A stretch of DNA of 64,000 nucleotides. It comes from JAHJDO01 sp964437505 (GTDB taxonomy: Bacteria > JAHJDO01). The notes under the pieces are model-generated. The model worked only from the letters and a program-made list of their open reading frames with translations. It ran no database searches and was not told the DNA's origin. Of the stretch, positions 46,791-55,790 are shown one piece after another (position 1 is the first letter of the stretch; each line of letters starts with the position of its first letter). The position numbers and the translations under genes were made by a program. The DNA lies in the NCBI GenBank assembly GCA_964437505.1, contig CAYTGU010000009.1, positions 9,301 to 73,300 on the forward strand, read 5' to 3'.

Positions 46791-49700
46791 TATAGTGTGT
46801 CTTGTGAAACAATCCGCGCATTTCCGCTGGCATCCAATATATTCACTGTTACAAATATCAAAAGCTTCTTTTTGTCTCCGCTCTTTGTCTTGTGTTGAAA
46901 CAATTTACCCAACAGAGGAATATCCGAAAGAAAAGGTACCTTATATACAGTCTTTCCACCGGTATCCTCCATAAACCCGCCAAGAACAATTGTATCGCCA
47001 TCATGAACAGTTACGTATGTCTCTATATCCTTGCTGTAAAAATCAGGTCTGGCAATAGTGGTATTTGTTGTTCCTACTGTTGAAATTGTATAGTTGGTCC
47101 AGCTGTCAACATTACTGATTACAGGTTGCAGAAATAATGTAACACAATTCGTAGCTTCATTTACCTGCGGCGTAACATTCAGTATCATGCCAACATCCTT
47201 CTCTGTGAATGTGTAATCAAAGGTTGTAGTAGTTACTTCATCTGTAGTTGTGCTGCTACTTGATACAGTATCTACATAACTTATTGTAGTAACAAACTTG
47301 ACGATTCCAGGCTTATTATTAAGCACTGTCAGTTTTGGAGCTGAAAGAGTATTGGTATCCGTTCTGGACTGGACCGCTCTTAGATAAGCTGTTAACTGTA
47401 GTTTATCTAAAATAGCTACGTTCTGCAGAGAGAATCCACTAGTTGAAAGACCTGTAATACCAGAAAGAAGATCTGCTGTTACAGTATGACTCTGGGGGTG
47501 CTGCCCTCCTGCGTTTTTACTCCATGTTCTTGAAATATCTACAAATCCAACACCTATCTCCTCCCCTTCCACCAATCTTACATATACATACCTTGCCTCT
47601 ATAGAGACCTGAACAGGGGTCCTGAGCTCAGCTAATACCTTTTCTGTTTTATCCAGATTCTCAGGAGTGTTCTTAACAAATATTTTATTGAGCTCACTTT
47701 GCACAGTAATGCTGGCGCCTGTTGGCTGAGGAACTAGGGCTTCTAAAAGCTCTTTTATGCTTTCGCCACTCACTCCGCTAGCCTCTCCTTCAGCCGCTTC
47801 TCCTGCCTCACCTAATCCTGTTCCCATATCCTCAGTCGTAGTCTTGAAACCCGAATCTCCTAAACGCACTATATTCATTGAGGCCCCGTACTCCAGAGAG
47901 TAGACTCTTGTTTCCAGATCCTCAAGAGGCTGAGCCAGAATCCTGGCCCTAGTAGATACATATATGTACTCTTTCGTAAACTTATAATCCAAGCCTTTAG
48001 GCCTTAGTATTGCTTCAAGCACACTTAAGAGAGTCATATTCTGCAGAAAACACGTTACCTTTGTATTTACAGGACCTGTCGGCTGAGCAACTGCTGCTGC
48101 TGCCTCTCCACCCCAGCCCTCAGCCTGTTCTGCAGCTGGCAGCGCTGCTATTGCTTCCCCAGAGAACATCGCCTCGTCAACAACAATATTAATACCTGTC
48201 TGCTTTATCAAGAACAGTATTACATCTCTCAAGTCTGTACCTGTATACTTTACAAGCGGGACCTTAATGCTGGATGCCTTATCTTTTAATTCTATAGCTG
48301 CGCCCACCTTTTCTTTCTTGCGTTTTAATTCCTTTATCCTTCTCACTTCAGCTGGAGGCAGCTGCGCTTTAGTAACTTCCAACATTCGCTCATCAGAAAT
48401 AGCCTGAAGCCGCTTTCTGGTAAGCTTCTCTCCCTTAATTGTCTTCTCTGTTCTGACCTTTGATACTAAAAACTCTACGCTTCTGCGAAGATTTTCATCT
48501 AAAACATCAGGGAGAATCTCTTCAAGTATTTTAATTGCCTCATCATACTCTCCTGCGTCTGCCTCTATCTTAGCATCCGTAATCCTATCCTGTATATCCC
48601 TTTTTCTTAATCTTTCTTTTCTGGCTATCTGCTTCTTTGCAGCCTTTGCCTGCCGGACAGATCTTCTCTCATTCTGCTCTTTAAGCGACTCCTCTGAGGC
48701 TTTTAAGTATTCTTTTGCGCCTTCATGCGCAGAATCAAGACTCAAAACAGCATTAAATTCTTTAATTGCCTCAGAATATTCGTCATTACGGTATAACTTT
48801 TTTCCATCCACGTAATGTGTTTCTATCTTGTTTTCTAATTCTTCTTTTTCTTTCTGCCTGCGCTCTTCTATCTTCTTTTTCTGAAGCGTCATTAAATCCG
48901 CCTCTTTCTCTGTATCTTCCTCTGCTTTTTGTTTTGCAAGTTTTGATGCTTTCTCTGCTGCCTCCTGTTCAGAGATGTCAATTTTTTCTCTTATTCTCTC
49001 TGCCATCTTTAAAGCTTTTTTATTCTCAGAATCTATATCAAGAACTTTTTGGTAGACAGTAAGAGCCTGTTTGTAATCCTTGTCCCCGTAACTCTCGTCA
49101 GCCTGCTCAAAAAGAGATGCGATTGCTAACTCTTTCTGTTCCTCAATAAGCTGATCTTTATCGCTCCGTATTTTTTCTATCTTTTTGGTCGCTTTTTCAA
49201 TAATCTTAGAAGCCTTCCTGTTCTTTGAATCTATCAAGACTACCTCTTTAGAAAGAGATATTGCACCTTTATAATTTTTATCTTTGTATAGCTGTTTGGC
49301 TTCGCTCACCAGCCTGTCTATCTTTACCTCTCTGGCTTCTTCCTTGAACTTACGATCCTTCTCTGTCTGCTTCTGCGCTTCCAAGCGCGCCTGCTCAGCA
49401 AGTTTTTCCTTGTTAGCCAATTCCTTTTCTTTGGCAATTTGACTGCGCTCTTCCGATTTTACAATCAATTTCTGCGCAGATCTGTTATCTGAATCAATCC
49501 TAAGAATTTCTCTGCATTGAGCTATTGCCTCATCATACTTCTCATCTGAATACAGACTCTTTGCCACATCAAACAATTTATCCAGCTTCTTCTGCTTCTG
49601 TTTCTCAGCTTGTTTTTTCGCCAGTTCCTCTTTATCACGCTGTTTCTCCAATTCTCTCTCTCTTTTTCTTTGCATGCGAACTTGTGCCTTCTTAAGAAGA

Positions 49701-49978
49701 CGGTGAGCAGCTGCATTATACTGGTCAATCTCGCGCACCTTTTGACACTCGATAATTGCTCTTTCGTAGTCTCCTCTCTTATAATACTGCCTAGCTAATT
49801 TATAATATTCTTTTATTTCCTCCTGATCTCTTTCTGACAAATCTGTATCTGCATAAACAACTTGATTAGAAAATACTGAAAAAACCTGAGGACAAAAATC
49901 AAATGCCTTTATGGGTATAAAACGGATAGTCAGAAAGGAAAGAACTAAAAAAACTATGCCTAGACTGCATTTTTTCAT
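46790..49978 (-). CDS. Secretin (GspD/PilQ family) with long TPR/coiled-coil N-terminal part
   Basis: Secretins form the outer-membrane ring of type II secretion and type IV pili. The 1062 residues start with a signal-peptide-like segment (MKKCSLGIVFLVLSFLTIRF). Many TPR-like repeats separated by Lys/Glu-rich coiled coils follow (about 50-500; units such as ARQYYKRGDYERAI and AKSLYSDEKYDEAI). Next come an STN-like domain (TDLRDVILFLIKQTGINIVVDEAMF, about 580-605), an N1/N2 region (STRARILAQPLEDLETRVYSL, then SELNKIFVKNTPENLDKTEKVL), and the secretin barrel (VSIEARYVYVRL to VPFLSDIPLLGKLFQHK). The TPR part is unusually large and may bind peptidoglycan or pilus partners. The last residues come from the neighbouring repeat edge. 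Confidence 0.92.
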   Translation of the reverse strand: MKKCSLGIVFLVLSFLTIRFIPIKAFDFCPQVFSVFSNQVVYADTDLSERDQEEIKEYYKLARQYYKRGDYERAIIECQKVREIDQYNAAAHRLLKKAQVRMQRKRERELEKQRDKEELAKKQAEKQKQKKLDKLFDVAKSLYSDEKYDEAIAQCREILRIDSDNRSAQKLIVKSEERSQIAKEKELANKEKLAEQARLEAQKQTEKDRKFKEEAREVKIDRLVSEAKQLYKDKNYKGAISLSKEVVLIDSKNRKASKIIEKATKKIEKIRSDKDQLIEEQKELAIASLFEQADESYGDKDYKQALTVYQKVLDIDSENKKALKMAERIREKIDISEQEAAEKASKLAKQKAEEDTEKEADLMTLQKKKIEERRQKEKEELENKIETHYVDGKKLYRNDEYSEAIKEFNAVLSLDSAHEGAKEYLKASEESLKEQNERRSVRQAKAAKKQIARKERLRKRDIQDRITDAKIEADAGEYDEAIKILEEILPDVLDENLRRSVEFLVSKVRTEKTIKGEKLTRKRLQAISDERMLEVTKAQLPPAEVRRIKELKRKKEKVGAAIELKDKASSIKVPLVKYTGTDLRDVILFLIKQTGINIVVDEAMFSGEAIAALPAAEQAEGWGGEAAAAVAQPTGPVNTKVTCFLQNMTLLSVLEAILRPKGLDYKFTKEYIYVSTRARILAQPLEDLETRVYSLEYGASMNIVRLGDSGFKTTTEDMGTGLGEAGEAAEGEASGVSGESIKELLEALVPQPTGASITVQSELNKIFVKNTPENLDKTEKVLAELRTPVQVSIEARYVYVRLVEGEEIGVGFVDISRTWSKNAGGQHPQSHTVTADLLSGITGLSTSGFSLQNVAILDKLQLTAYLRAVQSRTDTNTLSAPKLTVLNNKPGIVKFVTTISYVDTVSSSSTTTDEVTTTTFDYTFTEKDVGMILNVTPQVNEATNCVTLFLQPVISNVDSWTNYTISTVGTTNTTIARPDFYSKDIETYVTVHDGDTIVLGGFMEDTGGKTVYKVPFLSDIPLLGKLFQHKTKSGDKKKLLIFVTVNILDASGNARIVSQDTL

Positions 49979-49999
49979 TGTTAAGCCTCCAGAGACAAA

Positions 50000-50563
50000 C
50001 TATTTCTTAATTTCTATTTTTATGTCTTTCTTTTTATCTTCGTCGGATAGTAGCACGTAAGTTTTTGTTATGTCAAGAACTTTGTGTTTTTCAACAATTT
50101 CACCTTTTTTCACGTAAAATTCTTCTCCTGTACCTTTGTTCCTTACTGTTGCAACCAGTCCTCCAATATCAATAACACCAATATACGCATACTCTGTCGG
50201 TATTTCCACTTTCTTTTCCGCTTTTTCTTCTATTACTGGCTTTCTTTTTTTCTTAAGCCCTGGCACAGAAGAAAAGGCGTTACGTTTATAAAAATCGCGA
50301 TAGTATAGAATAGGCTTTTTGGTAAAAAGCCCCGCAGAAGCACCTAAAGTTTCCTCTCTTGGAATATCTTTATTCAAAAAAGACGGATTATATTCTCGCT
50401 CTAACCTAAATTCATCTGCTATAGATATGCCTACTCCTTTATTGCCCCACTGTGTACCAAGTTTAACAGAAAGAAAGAGAAAAATAGCAAGAATAAACCA
50501 AAAAATTACTCTTTCAAAATTATCCTTGAAGATTGTTAAAACTTGAATTAATAATGCTGTCAA
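50000..50563 (-). CDS. PilP/GspC-like inner-membrane protein
   Basis: From the TTG at 50563 the protein has 187 residues: an N-terminal membrane helix (about 16-35), a Lys/Glu-rich middle, and a C-terminal small beta domain (AYIGVIDIGGLVATVRNKGTGEEFYVKKGEIVEKHKVLDI), like PilP or the GspC HR domain that binds the secretin N0 domain. GGGAGG lies 6 nt before this TTG; a TTG at 50590 is upstream of the ribosome site. The PilO-like stop overlaps slightly. Position between PilO and secretin supports the PilP role. Confidence 0.78.
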   Translation of the reverse strand: MTALLIQVLTIFKDNFERVIFWFILAIFLFLSVKLGTQWGNKGVGISIADEFRLEREYNPSFLNKDIPREETLGASAGLFTKKPILYYRDFYKRNAFSSVPGLKKKRKPVIEEKAEKKVEIPTEYAYIGVIDIGGLVATVRNKGTGEEFYVKKGEIVEKHKVLDITKTYVLLSDEDKKKDIKIEIKK

Positions 50564-50580
50564 TTCTTGCCTCCCATATA

Positions 50581-51300
50581 CTAAATCCAAACAATTGTAT
50601 TTATCAACAATTCAAGCGAGAGCATATTTGCCTCATTTGAAGTTATAGAGATTTTCTCCACAACATATAGTTCAGGAGCATTTTGCACGTTATATAAAAA
50701 TTGAGTGATTGCCATAAGATTACCATTCACAGTAAGTTCTATAGGAACTTCTTCAAAATAGGACTTATTGGAAATCTCCCCAAATATTAAGTTGCTAATC
50801 GAGAGTAAGCCGCTATTGATACCCAGTTTAAGAATATCCTGTACAACTTTAAGCTGCCTCAATAAAGCAGGAACTTGTTCCACGTCAGGCATTGCATCTG
50901 AGAATCCCAATAATGGAGGGATTTCCACACCTGATTTACTGGAAAGCTTAAGCATCTCTCCTCTTGCATCAAATAATCTCTGTTGAAAAAAAAGCACAGG
51001 ATTTCCTGATGTTGGTATCTGGATGCTTTGTTCAAAGGTCAACCGCTTTTTTACCAATTCATATTCTTTTGCTAACCTCTTGTTACCCTCCTCCAATACC
51101 TGAATAATCCCTTTAGATGGAGGCCCTTCAGTTCCAGACAAATACTCTCTTAGTTTAGCAGAGTTAGAAGTGTACTGACGGTCTACAATAGAGCTCTTTT
51201 TTCTTACAGGCATGGTTAATGTGAGATATAACACACTAAGAATACCTAGCGTTATAATACCTATCCCTATCAATACATATATCTCAGAAATACGTCTCAA
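50581..51300 (-). CDS. PilO-like inner-membrane protein
   Basis: The 239 residues start with an N-terminal membrane helix (about 7-30), followed by a coiled coil (about 40-100) and a ferredoxin-like C-terminal domain ending ELYVVEKISITSNEANMLSLELLINTIVWI, as in PilO of type IV pilus assembly. The gene lies between the PilM-PilN fusion and the PilP-like gene, the canonical pilMNOPQ order. Sequence identity to known PilO is low, so the call rests on topology and order. Confidence 0.82.
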   Translation of the reverse strand: MRRISEIYVLIGIGIITLGILSVLYLTLTMPVRKKSSIVDRQYTSNSAKLREYLSGTEGPPSKGIIQVLEEGNKRLAKEYELVKKRLTFEQSIQIPTSGNPVLFFQQRLFDARGEMLKLSSKSGVEIPPLLGFSDAMPDVEQVPALLRQLKVVQDILKLGINSGLLSISNLIFGEISNKSYFEEVPIELTVNGNLMAITQFLYNVQNAPELYVVEKISITSNEANMLSLELLINTIVWI

Positions 51301-51304
51301 TCTT

Positions 51305-52924
51305 CTATTCCTTCTTTAATACAAGATTTAACTCAAACTGGATCTTAACCTGCTCAACTCTCTTGCTTTTGAGATTGCCGTCTTGAGAATCTTCGCTTTC
51401 ACCTTCAGATACAGTTTTATTTTCTTTTGTAGAAACCAGCTTAGCATCTTTAAAATATGGAGAAAATTTTAGCCGAAAAATAAAATTATTCAGAGCAGGA
51501 TATGAGTCTGCTAGTCCAATTACCAGTAAAGTATTATCTTTTTCTTCTACTGTTGAAGAAAATTGTAAAATAATAATATCAGAAGGAGTAAGCCTGCTCA
51601 TTTCCATTAGTGTCCTAGTCCACAAATCTCTCTTAAAAATTACAGACTTAGAAACATTTAATCTTTGTTTTATCTTTGTTCTTTCTTCCTCTAACTCCTT
51701 TATTCTGGGAATAAAAGAGTCGCACTTCTTTAGTATATCCTTTATCCTCTGCAGCTTGGAATCCTTAATTATATAATTTTGAAGCGCGAATATATGCATT
51801 GTTACAAAGATTAATATTAATAGAATCGCCGACATAATTAACGGCATTCTCTTCTTCTTAAGTTTCTTCTCTATAATTAGTTCTGAAGGAAGAAGGTTTA
51901 TTTTTGTATCAGTCTCTTTAAGCGCTGTTAAGGCAGATCCAATAGCGACACTCCAAGCATTAGGACTTCGATCAACAATGTCCAGCATCCTCTCATTACT
52001 AATTAGAATATTTGAAAAAGGATTTAATTCAACTACTTCCATCTTAAGACTATTAGATAGAAACGTTGTAATCTCTTTCAAGTTAGAAGACTGTCCAGTT
52101 AAAACAACTTTTCTGAATTCTGATTTTCTATCCATCTGAGACACATAAAAACTAATTGATCGATGTATCTCACTACTCAAAGTTTCCAAAACAGACACAG
52201 CTGCGCTAATGTTTCCTTTTTTATGTTTCGTCTTTTCAGCATCTTCAAACCCTATGCTCTGCTCCTTTTGAATTGCTCTAGTAATATCGTTTCCAGCAAT
52301 ATGTATGGATCTGGTAAAAACCAATTGCTTTTCTTTTGCAACGCTAATATCCGTTGATGTTGCTCCTATATCTATTAGTACAATTGGCCCATTATCTAAC
52401 GTATCATTAAATTTAGCACAATTAAATACTGCAAATGAAGTAGCTTCAATTAAATCTGGTGCTATTCCTAGTCCAGAAATCTTGGCTATGAGGTCATTAA
52501 TCAGCCCTGATTTTACAGCAACTAAAGCAATATTTATATCTGGAGCTGCTTTATCCTCACTTTTTAAAATCTGATAGTCCCAAATAACCTCTTCTAATGG
52601 GAAGGGAACTTGTTGTTGGGCTTCATACTTTATGATCTGTCTTATTCTACTCGCTCCTACAGATGGAACCTTAAAATGACGGACAATAACAGATCGTCCA
52701 GGCATAGCTACTACTAGCTGAGACTTTGCAAGTTTTCTGAAAGATATGACTGCTTCTGTAAGCGATGAGACTACATTCTCCTCTTTTGGCCTTCCATCCT
52801 TTGTCTTTACACTGATAACACTTGCATTTTTAAGCTCTATTCCCTGAGAAGATCTTTCAAGCTCTACAATCTTAATGGAATTACTGCCAATATCCAGACC
52901 TATACCATTTTTAGTCTTAGCCAT
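51305..52924 (-). CDS. PilM-PilN fusion protein
   Basis: PilM is an actin-like cytoplasmic ATPase, and its partner PilN is a bitopic membrane protein that aligns with PilO. The 539 residues join both. PilM spans about 1-350 (GLDIGSNSIKIVELERSSQG, the PPF/QQVPFPLEEVIWDYQ block, DIGATSTDISVAK, LTGQSSNLKEI). PilN spans about 355-539, starting with the PilN motif INLLPSEL, a membrane helix (about 372-395), a coiled coil and a small C-terminal domain. The fusion fixes PilM:PilN at 1:1. A strong promoter precedes it, and it leads the pilMN-O-P-secretin run. Confidence 0.93.
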   Translation of the reverse strand: MAKTKNGIGLDIGSNSIKIVELERSSQGIELKNASVISVKTKDGRPKEENVVSSLTEAVISFRKLAKSQLVVAMPGRSVIVRHFKVPSVGASRIRQIIKYEAQQQVPFPLEEVIWDYQILKSEDKAAPDINIALVAVKSGLINDLIAKISGLGIAPDLIEATSFAVFNCAKFNDTLDNGPIVLIDIGATSTDISVAKEKQLVFTRSIHIAGNDITRAIQKEQSIGFEDAEKTKHKKGNISAAVSVLETLSSEIHRSISFYVSQMDRKSEFRKVVLTGQSSNLKEITTFLSNSLKMEVVELNPFSNILISNERMLDIVDRSPNAWSVAIGSALTALKETDTKINLLPSELIIEKKLKKKRMPLIMSAILLILIFVTMHIFALQNYIIKDSKLQRIKDILKKCDSFIPRIKELEEERTKIKQRLNVSKSVIFKRDLWTRTLMEMSRLTPSDIIILQFSSTVEEKDNTLLVIGLADSYPALNNFIFRLKFSPYFKDAKLVSTKENKTVSEGESEDSQDGNLKSKRVEQVKIQFELNLVLKKE

Positions 52925-52960
52925 ATACTATCTTCCGCCAAGTTAACACATTTAAACAGG

Positions 52961-52989
52961 ATTCTATCATTGCCATTTTATATTGTCAA
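52961..52989 (-). promoter_or_regulatory. Promoter of the pilMN-secretin operon
   Basis: On the minus strand a perfect TTGACA (plus 52984-52989) and TAGAAT (plus 52961-52966) are separated by 17 bp, 37 bp before the pilMN ATG. They lie just downstream of tRNA-Gly. Confidence 0.78.
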
Positions 52990-53009
52990 GAACAAGCAAA
53001 CGCTTTTGG

Positions 53010-53080
53010 AGCGGGTGATGGGAATCGGACCCACGCTATTAGCTTGGAAGGCTAAAGTTCTACCACTGAACTACACCCGC
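53010..53080 (-). tRNA. tRNA-Gly (anticodon TCC)
   Basis: A 71-nt cloverleaf with acceptor GCGGGTG/CATCACCCGC end, anticodon stem TTAGC/GCTAA around TCC, and T arm GTGGGTCCGATTCCCAT. It lies 13 bp after the sugar-kinase stop and just before the pil promoter; CCA is not encoded. Confidence 0.95.
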
Positions 53081-53093
53081 ATTTTCAAATCCA

Positions 53094-54029
53094 TTATACA
53101 GAGCTAAAAGACTGTGTCAAATTCTCTATCTCCAGTATCTTCCTGAACCCCTCGATACGCTTTTTTATTTCATTTTCTTTAAGAGTTATTAATCTGTTAA
53201 GGCTAAAATCCTCCACAGTGAAAGATGCTATTATTGTTGCATAAACCAGGGCTTTACGAATAGTATTGTCCCGAAAGTCTTCGGGATTCACTTTGGAAAT
53301 GTAGCCTAAGAATCCACCACCAAAACTATCCCCTGCGCCTGTAGGATCAAGCACATTTTTTACTGGATACGCTGGTAAAGCAAAACATGTGTCCTTGCTA
53401 AAGAACATTACTCCATGTTCCCCCATTTTTACTACTACATATCTTACGCCTAACTTTAATATTTTATCAGCCGCTTTCGCAAAGTCAGATTCTTTAGTTA
53501 GCTGTCTTGCCTCACTGTCGTTTAGCATAACCACATCTGCTCGCTTAAATACATCCAAAAGAACGCTCTTTTTATTCTCTATCCAAATATCCATTGTGTC
53601 GCAGACAACTAGTTTCGGATTTTCAACCTGATCTAAGATATGGAGCTGAAGTTTAGGATCAATATTCGCAAGAAAAACATAGTCTGATTTCCTATGTTTA
53701 TCTGGAAGTTCAGGATAGAAGTCCCCTAAAACACCCAGATCCACAGATAATGTTTCTCTTTGATTAATGTCTTTCTTATAAACTCCTGACCATCTGAATG
53801 TTTTGCCCGCCTTTTTCTCCAATCCAGCGATATCTATTCCCTTTTTACTAAACAGATTTATATAACGCTGTGGAAAGTCCTGTCCTACTGCTCCTACTAA
53901 ACGAACTTCTCCAAAATGGCTCGCTGCATATGAAAAATAGGACGCTGATCCGCCCAGAACATCCTTTGCTTCTCCAAAAGGAGTCTTGACAGAATCCAAA
54001 GCAACAGAACCTACTACTAATATGCTCAT
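53094..54029 (-). CDS. PfkB-family carbohydrate kinase
   Basis: The 311 residues from the ATG at 54029 are a ribokinase/PfkB-type sugar or nucleoside kinase. They have the N-terminal GGSASYFSYAASHFG, the acidic/Mg region MLNDSEARQLTKES, and the C-terminal signature DPTGAGDSFGGGFLGYI with the catalytic Asp. The substrate is not readable. It overlaps cobS by 4 nt (ATGA). A 20-bp palindromic element lies in frame (53268-53287, PEDFRD). Confidence 0.92.
   Translation of the reverse strand: MSILVVGSVALDSVKTPFGEAKDVLGGSASYFSYAASHFGEVRLVGAVGQDFPQRYINLFSKKGIDIAGLEKKAGKTFRWSGVYKKDINQRETLSVDLGVLGDFYPELPDKHRKSDYVFLANIDPKLQLHILDQVENPKLVVCDTMDIWIENKKSVLLDVFKRADVVMLNDSEARQLTKESDFAKAADKILKLGVRYVVVKMGEHGVMFFSKDTCFALPAYPVKNVLDPTGAGDSFGGGFLGYISKVNPEDFRDNTIRKALVYATIIASFTVEDFSLNRLITLKENEIKKRIEGFRKILEIENLTQSFSSV
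53268..53287. repeat. 20-bp palindromic element, copy 2 (in frame)
   Basis: GTCCCGAAAGTCTTCGGGAT differs at one base from the copy at 19711-19730. On the coding strand it gives PEDFRD in a loop of the sugar kinase, the same reading frame as copy 1 (PENFRD). Confidence 0.75.
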
Positions 54030-54763
54030 ACAAATATCTCTACACAAAATAGAACAAACACTTCTACTAACTCATTCAACATGCCCATAGTATCTCCTGT
54101 GACACCATCTATCCTCTTTAAAAAATATCCTCGCATAATAAGCGCAAACAATAAAACAAAAAAAATAATAAAATTACCTTTTACTCCGAACAGCAAAACT
54201 GCAAGAAGATAAGAGATAAGTACAGGAATCAACCAATGCATATTTTTCTTCTCTACAGCAAAAACACTTCCTAATCCATTACTCTTTGAACTTGGTGTTA
54301 ACAATAAAACGAAACTCATGCTGCTTCTGGAAAGAACAGGCATTATGAATATTGCTTTTGCAAATATGTCTTTGGATAGAGAACCTATAAGCGCAAACTT
54401 TAGCATTAACAAACATACTACTCCAATAACGCCGAATGCGCCCACATTATGATCCTTCATTATCCTTAGGATATCATCCTTATTCTTGCCTCCGAATAAG
54501 CCGTCTATAGAATCCATAAATCCATCCAGATGCAATCCTCCTGTCAGTATTGCAAGGAGTGTTATAATAAACGCACTCAGCACAAGTGGAGAGAATATAT
54601 TTCTAAAGATTAAGTAGACAATAGAAAGCAGTAAGCCAATAAGTATGCCAACAACAGGAAAGAATAGTACGGAATCTTTTATTTTCTCTTCCTCAATATC
54701 TCTTGAGAATTTCTCAAACGGAAGAATAGTCAAAAAATTTATTGCAAAGAATATGCTTTTCAT
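54026..54763 (-). CDS. cobS: Adenosylcobinamide-GDP ribazoletransferase
   Basis: CobS joins alpha-ribazole to adenosylcobinamide-GDP in the last step of cobalamin (B12) synthesis, at the inner membrane. The 245 residues have six or so hydrophobic segments and the diagnostic ITLLAILTGGLHLDGFMDSIDGLFGGKNKDDILRIMKDHNVGAFGV, with the DGxxD motif binding metal. No other cob gene is nearby. A corrinoid user could be the UroD-like methyltransferase-type gene at 60230-61264, which is speculative. Confidence 0.95.
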   Translation of the reverse strand: MKSIFFAINFLTILPFEKFSRDIEEEKIKDSVLFFPVVGILIGLLLSIVYLIFRNIFSPLVLSAFIITLLAILTGGLHLDGFMDSIDGLFGGKNKDDILRIMKDHNVGAFGVIGVVCLLMLKFALIGSLSKDIFAKAIFIMPVLSRSSMSFVLLLTPSSKSNGLGSVFAVEKKNMHWLIPVLISYLLAVLLFGVKGNFIIFFVLLFALIMRGYFLKRIDGVTGDTMGMLNELVEVFVLFCVEIFV

Positions 54764-55785
54764 TATATGAATTTCTCTATCATTTTTGAAATTCCAGTAA
54801 ACACTTCCTCCACACTAACCTCTTCCATACATCTGTGATCTTTTGGACATTCCCGAAGAAAACACGGTGAGCAACTAACTTTCTTATATGCTATCACCAG
54901 TTTCTCAGATGGGATAGCAACTGTAGTAGGATCTGTCGGACCAAAGATTGCCAGTATTGGAACTCTTAACGCAAATGCAATATACAGAGGCCCTGTATCC
55001 CCTGTTACAAATAATTTGCATTTATTAACCAGCCCTATGCTATCCTGAAGAGTTGTCTTTCCAGCTGCTATAGCGCATTTGTTCCTTAATTTTTTTGCCA
55101 GTATATTTACAAGATATTGATCGTTCGAACTGCCAAATAAAACTAATTTTGCATTATAAGCACTAATCAATCTGTTGCCTAATTCAGCATATTTTTTAGC
55201 AGGCCAGCACTTCGCTTCCCCATACGCAGCTCCGGCGTTAAAGCCTATTATTGTATCTGTTTCATCTATCTTGTTTTCCTCAAGAAAATTTTTCGCAAAG
55301 GTTTCCGACTCTTTTGAAACATTTAGAACTAGTTCTCTATCTGCTTGCTTTTCGCCTACTAAATTAGCTATATTTAAAAAATAATCTATTCTGAGCTTTT
55401 CAAATTCCAAATCTGCTGTGCGTGGAGTCGTTATGTTTAAAAACATACTTCTACAATCCGTCTTATATCCAACTCTGTACCTTGTGCCAAGTAAAAATAG
55501 AAATAATGCTGAACTAAAGGAATTGGGAAATGCTACGCCTATATCAAATTTTTCCTTTCTTAACTTCTTAATCAATCTAATGTATCCGATCAGGTTCTTT
55601 GGATTGCAAACAATAATATCGTCAATAAATGGATTGCCAACAAACACATCTTTAACCCATTCTTTTACAACAATAGTAATTTTTGCATTTGGAAAATTCT
55701 CTGCCAGTTGTGTGATTGCCGGCGTAGTCATAATAGCATCACCTATCCAGTTAACACTTCTTACAACAATTTTTTTAACTTGCAT
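54763..55785 (-). CDS. Glycosyltransferase family 9, heptosyltransferase II-like
   Basis: This GT9 (ADP-heptose:LPS) family protein matches WaaF. The start VVRSVNWIGDAIMTTPAITQL is the family mark, followed by VGYKTDCRS, the donor motif GFNAGAAYGEAKCWP and FVTGDTGPLYIAFALRVPILAIFGPTDP. I use the ATG at 55785, which follows the GT2 stop by 6 bp; GTG at 55815 or ATG at 55803 would overlap that gene. It would use the ADP-heptose made by HldD. The TAATG junction ties it to cobS. Confidence 0.87.
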   Translation of the reverse strand: MQVKKIVVRSVNWIGDAIMTTPAITQLAENFPNAKITIVVKEWVKDVFVGNPFIDDIIVCNPKNLIGYIRLIKKLRKEKFDIGVAFPNSFSSALFLFLLGTRYRVGYKTDCRSMFLNITTPRTADLEFEKLRIDYFLNIANLVGEKQADRELVLNVSKESETFAKNFLEENKIDETDTIIGFNAGAAYGEAKCWPAKKYAELGNRLISAYNAKLVLFGSSNDQYLVNILAKKLRNKCAIAAGKTTLQDSIGLVNKCKLFVTGDTGPLYIAFALRVPILAIFGPTDPTTVAIPSEKLVIAYKKVSCSPCFLRECPKDHRCMEEVSVEEVFTGISKMIEKFI

Positions 55786-55790
55786 GCTAT

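Noticed and set aside
53094..54029. HldE-type heptose kinase as identity of the PfkB gene
   Set aside because: It is near LPS genes, but lacks the nucleotidyltransferase domain and HldE-specific blocks; only a PfkB-family call is supported.
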